Positions 60,765 to 64,000 of a DNA stretch of 64,000 nt are shown here, in pieces. Location of the stretch: contig NZ_BPQV01000015.1 of assembly GCF_022179465.1 (NCBI RefSeq), positions 1 through 64,000 of the forward strand. Direction: 5' to 3'. The stretch comes from Methylobacterium organophilum. GTDB taxonomy: Bacteria; Pseudomonadota; Alphaproteobacteria; Rhizobiales; Beijerinckiaceae. A program made the position numbers and the translations under genes. Numbering within the stretch: the first letter of the stretch is position 1; each line of letters starts with the position of its first letter. The notes beneath the pieces were generated by a model. The model saw only the letters and a program-made list of their open reading frames with translations. It did no database searches and had not been told where the DNA came from.

Positions 60765-61898
60765 TCAGCCGGCGGCCAGCTCGTCCTCCAGGAAGGCGCG
60801 GACATCCGCCGCCTCGATGCCGGGGGCGATGAAGCTCCGGCCGATGCCGTGGGCGAGGATGAAGGTCAGGCGCCCGTCGCGCACCTTCTTGTCCTGGGCC
60901 ATGGCGTCGAGCAGGGCCTCCGCGTCGCCGCAGCCGCCGGGCACCGCCTGCAGGCGCGTCGGCAGGCCGGCGAGCGCGAGGTGGTTGGCGACGCGGCCGG
61001 CATCCTGGCCGGGGCAGAGCCCGAGCCGGGCCGAGAAGCGGAAGGCGAGGGCCAGCCCGATCCCGACCGCCTCGCCATGCACCAGGCGGGCGGACTCGTA
61101 GCCGGTCAGGCGCTCCAGGGCATGGGCGAAGGTGTGGCCGAGATTGAGCAGGGCCCGCTCGCCGTCCTCGCGCTCGTCGCGCACCACCACGCCGGCCTTG
61201 GCCCGGCAGCAGATCGCCACCGCCTCGTCCCGCTCCGGGCCGCCGGCGAAGATCCCCGGCCAGTGGGCCTCGCACCATTCGAAGAAGGCCGCCTCGTTGA
61301 TGAGGCCGTACTTCACCACCTCGGCATAGCCCGCCCGCATCTCCCGGGAGGAGAGCGTGTCGAGGGTGGCGGTGTCGGCGAGCACCAGGCGCGGCTGGTG
61401 GAAGGCGCCGATCAGGTTCTTGCCGAGGGGCGCGTTGATCCCGGTCTTGCCGCCGACGGAGGAATCGACCTGCGCCAACAGGGTGGTCGGCGCCTGCACG
61501 AAGCGCACGCCCCGGCGCAGCACGGCGGCCGCGAAGCCCGCGAGATCGCCGACCACGCCGCCGCCCAGCGCCACGACGAGGTCGTTGCGCTCGATCTTCT
61601 CCGCGAGCAGCCCGTCGCAGACCTGGGCGAAGGTGGCGTAGCTCTTCGAAGCCTCCCCCGGCGCGACGCAGACGATGCCCGCCCGCAGGCCGGCCGCCTC
61701 GAGGCTGGTGCGCACGCGCTGGGCGTAGAGCCCGGCCACGGTCTCGTCGGTGACGATCGCCGCCGCCCGGCCGCCCAGGGCCTTCACCCGGGCGCCGGCC
61801 TCGTCGAGGATGCCGCGCCCGATCAGGATGTCGTAGTCGCGGCCCCCGTCCAGGGGCACATGGACCGTTCTCTCGCCGCTCATCGTCGCCTGGCTCAT
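60765..61898 (-). CDS. aroB: 3-dehydroquinate synthase
   Basis: 377 residues catalysing the second step of the shikimate pathway (DAHP to 3-dehydroquinate), NAD- and metal-dependent. Conserved sites include ALGGGVVGDLAGFAAAV, PTTLLAQVDSSVGGKTGIN, MRAGYAEVVKYGLI and LNLGHTFAHALE with ligand His. It follows aroK on the same strand by 13 bases, the standard alphaproteobacterial order aroK-aroB. Confidence 0.97.
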   Translation of the reverse strand: MSQATMSGERTVHVPLDGGRDYDILIGRGILDEAGARVKALGGRAAAIVTDETVAGLYAQRVRTSLEAAGLRAGIVCVAPGEASKSYATFAQVCDGLLAEKIERNDLVVALGGGVVGDLAGFAAAVLRRGVRFVQAPTTLLAQVDSSVGGKTGINAPLGKNLIGAFHQPRLVLADTATLDTLSSREMRAGYAEVVKYGLINEAAFFEWCEAHWPGIFAGGPERDEAVAICCRAKAGVVVRDEREDGERALLNLGHTFAHALERLTGYESARLVHGEAVGIGLALAFRFSARLGLCPGQDAGRVANHLALAGLPTRLQAVPGGCGDAEALLDAMAQDKKVRDGRLTFILAHGIGRSFIAPGIEAADVRAFLEDELAAG

Positions 61899-61911
61899 TC
61901 GCGTCCCCGGC

Positions 61912-62526
61912 TCACTGCGCCGCCACGCCCTGGATCGGAGGCGGGTGGAGGAACCCGTCGATGGCTTCCATCACATCCTGGACCACGCGGTCGTGCGAGA
62001 CGTCACGGGACATCACCATGATGTCGGCCTGGGCGTAGACCGGATGCCGCACCTCCATGAGCTGCCGCATCGTCTCCTCCGGATCCTCGGTCTGGAGCAG
62101 GGGGCGGGTGCCGCGCTTGCGCACCCGGCGCATCAGCACGTCGAGCTCCGCCTTGAGCCAGACCGAGACCCCGTCCGCGGCGATGCGGGTGCGGGTGGTC
62201 TCGCGCATGAAGGCGCCCCCGCCCGTGGCGAGCACCATCGGGCCCTCGCGCAGCAGCCGCGCGATCACCCGCTCCTCGCCCTCGCGGAAGCTCGCCTCGC
62301 CGTAGATCGCGAAGATGTCGGCGATGGTGAGGTTGGCCGCGGCCTCGATCTCGTGGTCGGCATCCTTGAACATCAGCCCGAGCCGGCTCGCGAGCCGGCG
62401 CCCGACCGTGCTCTTCCCGGCGCCCATGAGACCGACGAGCACGATCGACCGGGCCCCGAGGCCACGGCGCAATCGCGCTTCGATCGGTTCGCCGGGCGGC
62501 TCCGCCGGCGGTTCGGTCAAGGTCAT
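61912..62526 (-). CDS. aroK: Shikimate kinase
   Basis: 204 residues. Walker A LVGLMGAGKSTVGRRLA, DADHEIE (shikimate and Mg sites), FREGEERV and ATGGGAFM define shikimate kinase, which phosphorylates shikimate using ATP. The N-terminal 25 residues are a short extension typical of Rhizobiales proteins. The ATG at 62526 is chosen over one 13 codons upstream because the extension would be non-conserved; Shine-Dalgarno is weak for both. It is divergent from the small membrane gene and xerD. Confidence 0.95.
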   Translation of the reverse strand: MTLTEPPAEPPGEPIEARLRRGLGARSIVLVGLMGAGKSTVGRRLASRLGLMFKDADHEIEAAANLTIADIFAIYGEASFREGEERVIARLLREGPMVLATGGGAFMRETTRTRIAADGVSVWLKAELDVLMRRVRKRGTRPLLQTEDPEETMRQLMEVRHPVYAQADIMVMSRDVSHDRVVQDVMEAIDGFLHPPPIQGVAAQ

Positions 62527-62684
62527 CCGGGGGTCATAGACGGTTTTTCCGGGCGGGCGAAGCACCTGCTTGATCCGGCTTCACGGAGCCTGTGGCCTTC
62601 CGGGCCTTGCCTTCGCCGTTGCCCCGTGGGATCGGAAAACCGGCCCCGCAGCGCGACTTGCCGTGCGCCCGGAGAGGTTGCCCT

Positions 62685-62837
62685 TTGCCCACGCTGTTCC
62701 GCTTCCTCGCCACGATCGCCATCCTGGCCGGACTGGTTTTCGCGGGCATGTTCGCCCTCGCCACCTTCGTGACGCCGACCCCGCGGGAGATGAGCGTGAC
62801 CATCCCCGCCTCGAAGCTGCAGCCGGGGGCGAAGTGA
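62685..62837 (+). CDS. Small membrane protein upstream of xerD
   Basis: 50 residues from a TTG start with GGAGAGG eight bases upstream. One transmembrane helix (ATIAILAGLVFAGMFALATFV) and a short periplasmic tail with TPREMSVTIPASKL. A small protein of this kind next to xerD and divergent from aroK is a recurrent arrangement in Rhizobiales. Its stop overlaps the GTG start of xerD. Function unknown; too short for most gene finders. Confidence 0.7.
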   Translation: MPTLFRFLATIAILAGLVFAGMFALATFVTPTPREMSVTIPASKLQPGAK

Positions 62838-63811
62838 GCCGCGCCCCCTCTCCGGCCACCGGAAAGGGGCAGGGGGCGCACGCGACGCAAGAGGACACGG
62901 CGGCCCTCTTCCTCGACATGCTGGCGGCCGAGCGGGGCGCCGCGGGCAACACGCTCGCCGCCTATCGGCGCGACCTCGACGACTACCTCGCCCATCTCGA
63001 GGCGGCGGGCACCTCCCCGGAGGCGGCGGCGCCCGAGCAGGTCCGCGCCTATCTTGCGGGGCTGGAGACGCGCGGCCTGAAGGCCTCCTCCGCCGCCCGC
63101 CGGCTCTCCTGCATCCGCGGCTTCCACAAGTTCCTCTACGCCGAGGGGCATGCCGAGGGCGATCCGACCGCCCCGGTCTCCGGCCCGCGCCGGGCCAAGG
63201 GCCTGCCCAAGGTCCTGTCGGTGGCCGAGGTCGACGCGCTGCTGGCCTGCGCCCGGGAGCGGGCCGAGCAGGCCGGGCCGCCCGGCGAGCGCGCCCGGGC
63301 TCTGCGCCTGCTCTGCCTGCTGGAACTGCTCTACGCCACCGGCCTGCGCGTCTCCGAGCTGATCGCGCTGCCCCGCTCGGCGGCCGCGACCCGGGAGCGG
63401 CATCTCGTGGTCAAGGGCAAGGGCGGCCGCGAGCGCCTGGTGCCGCTCACCGAGATCGCCCGGGCGACGATGCGGAGCCATCTCGCCCATCTGCCGGGGG
63501 ACGGCCCCTGGCTGTTTCCCGCCGACAGCGAGAGCGGCCATCTGACCCGGCAGGCCTTCGCCCGCGACCTGAAGGTCGCCGGCGCCGCGGCCGGCATCCG
63601 CGCCGACCGCATCAGCCCCCACGTCCTGCGCCACGCCTTCGCGAGCCATCTCCTGCAGAACGGCGCCGACCTGCGCATCGTGCAGGAGCTCCTGGGGCAC
63701 GCCGACATCTCGACGACCCAGATCTATACCCACGTCCTCGACGCCCGGCTGAAGGGCATGGTGCGCGACCTGCACCCGCTCAACGACGCGCCGGACGAAC
63801 CAAGTTCCTGA
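62834..63811 (+). CDS. xerD: Tyrosine recombinase XerD
   Basis: 325 residues. Xer recombinases resolve chromosome dimers at dif. The N-terminal SAM-like DNA-binding domain (NTLAAYRRDLDDYLAHLE) is followed by the catalytic domain with Arg172 (ATGLRVSEL), Lys in VKGKGGRERLVPL, HVLRHAFASHLL, LLGHADISTTQIYTHV and nucleophile Tyr298. Start GTG overlaps the preceding small gene (GTGA). A housekeeping recombinase, not an integrase: no attachment site or mobile genes adjoin it, and the aroK/aroB neighbourhood is the usual one. Confidence 0.93.
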   Translation: MSRAPSPATGKGQGAHATQEDTAALFLDMLAAERGAAGNTLAAYRRDLDDYLAHLEAAGTSPEAAAPEQVRAYLAGLETRGLKASSAARRLSCIRGFHKFLYAEGHAEGDPTAPVSGPRRAKGLPKVLSVAEVDALLACARERAEQAGPPGERARALRLLCLLELLYATGLRVSELIALPRSAAATRERHLVVKGKGGRERLVPLTEIARATMRSHLAHLPGDGPWLFPADSESGHLTRQAFARDLKVAGAAAGIRADRISPHVLRHAFASHLLQNGADLRIVQELLGHADISTTQIYTHVLDARLKGMVRDLHPLNDAPDEPSS

Positions 63812-63828
63812 AGAAACGGTTTGGTTTC

Positions 63829-64000
63829 TTGCTAAAACTATCTCTTTTGCCGGCTTTTCTTCTGCTCTGGCCCCTGGCCGCCGGTGCGGCGGGGCAGGGG
63901 GGCGAGAGCGATCTGGCGCGGCGTCTCGCCGATCCCGGGCAGCAGGTGCTGCAGACCCTCGACTATGCCAACACCCGCTATTCCAGGCTCGACCAGATCA
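63829..64000 (+). CDS. Exported protein, partial (cut by window end)
   Basis: An open frame running off the window edge. From a TTG at 63829 it encodes a basic-hydrophobic start (LKLSLLPAFLLLWPLAAGAAG), which is a good signal peptide, then a charged helical stretch (DLARRLADPGQQVLQTLDY). No clear Shine-Dalgarno is seen; a second TTG at 63847 is possible. Too little is present to name the product. Confidence 0.5.
   Translation, partial: MLKLSLLPAFLLLWPLAAGAAGQGGESDLARRLADPGQQVLQTLDYANTRYSRLDQI

Noticed and set aside
62834-63811. Tyrosine recombinase taken as an integrase of a mobile element
   Set aside because: Sequence, length and the aroK-aroB-small protein neighbourhood fit chromosomal XerD; no attachment repeats or cargo genes adjoin it.

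Overview
The window is a GC-rich chromosomal segment from an alphaproteobacterium. Gene content and order point to the Rhizobiales, most probably Methylobacterium/Methylorubrum or a close relative. Supporting features are the alphaproteobacterial initiator-type tRNA-Met, a DUF1476 (ATP synthase zeta-like) protein, HisKA_2 LOV kinases, a possible Irr-type iron box, and the gene block aroB-aroK / small membrane protein-xerD. The genus is an inference from gene families, not from a database match. No phage, insertion sequence, integron or CRISPR array was seen. Nearly all DNA is coding, and many neighbouring genes overlap by ATGA, GTGA or TGATG.

Layout. 1-8.9 kb: end of a tRNA-Met gene, mutS, an FTR1 iron permease with a candidate Irr box, small exported proteins, a diguanylate cyclase and a LuxR-type regulator that both carry degenerate receiver domains, and a cytochrome bd-type subunit I with no subunit II beside it. 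9-17.3 kb: pyruvate kinase, topoisomerase IB, a GNAT protein, a glycosyltransferase-methyltransferase pair, and a large exported caspase-fold protein that has lost both catalytic residues and ends in Pro-rich and Gln/Ala repeat regions. 17.4-21.8 kb: EcsC-family protein with an AmpG-like permease, then a LOV-domain histidine kinase and its response regulator.

21.8-28.3 kb: a NitT/TauT-type ABC importer whose binding protein carries a C-terminal NosL-like domain, a divergent Crp/Fnr regulator, two tiny overlapping unknown genes behind an AT-rich leader, and a vanX-like dipeptidase / EamA / fluoride exporter operon. 28.4-33.8 kb: a three-subunit molybdenum hydroxylase of PaoABC type and an M20 peptidase. 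33.8-39.8 kb: PepSY protein and TonB-dependent receptor downstream of an intact cobalamin riboswitch, then small unknown genes and a DUF1476 protein.

40-49.4 kb: housekeeping and envelope genes (CPA1 antiporter, glutathione synthase, RNase HI, 3-methyladenine glycosylase, a DUF1254/DUF1214 pair, class A penicillin-binding protein). 49.6-53.2 kb: YcgN-type protein followed by a TadE/TadE/TadG pseudopilin-like trio of visibly lower GC, with AT-rich flanks. 53.3-64 kb: zapE, a large CHASE3-PAS hybrid histidine kinase with two receivers, an SLC13-type transporter, two exported proteins, aroB, aroK, a small membrane protein, xerD and the start of an exported protein cut by the window edge.

The best candidates for something new are the pseudo-caspase, the NosL-fused binding protein, the B12-riboswitch/TonB/PepSY locus with a second operator-like dyad, and an orphan intrinsic terminator that may mark a small RNA.
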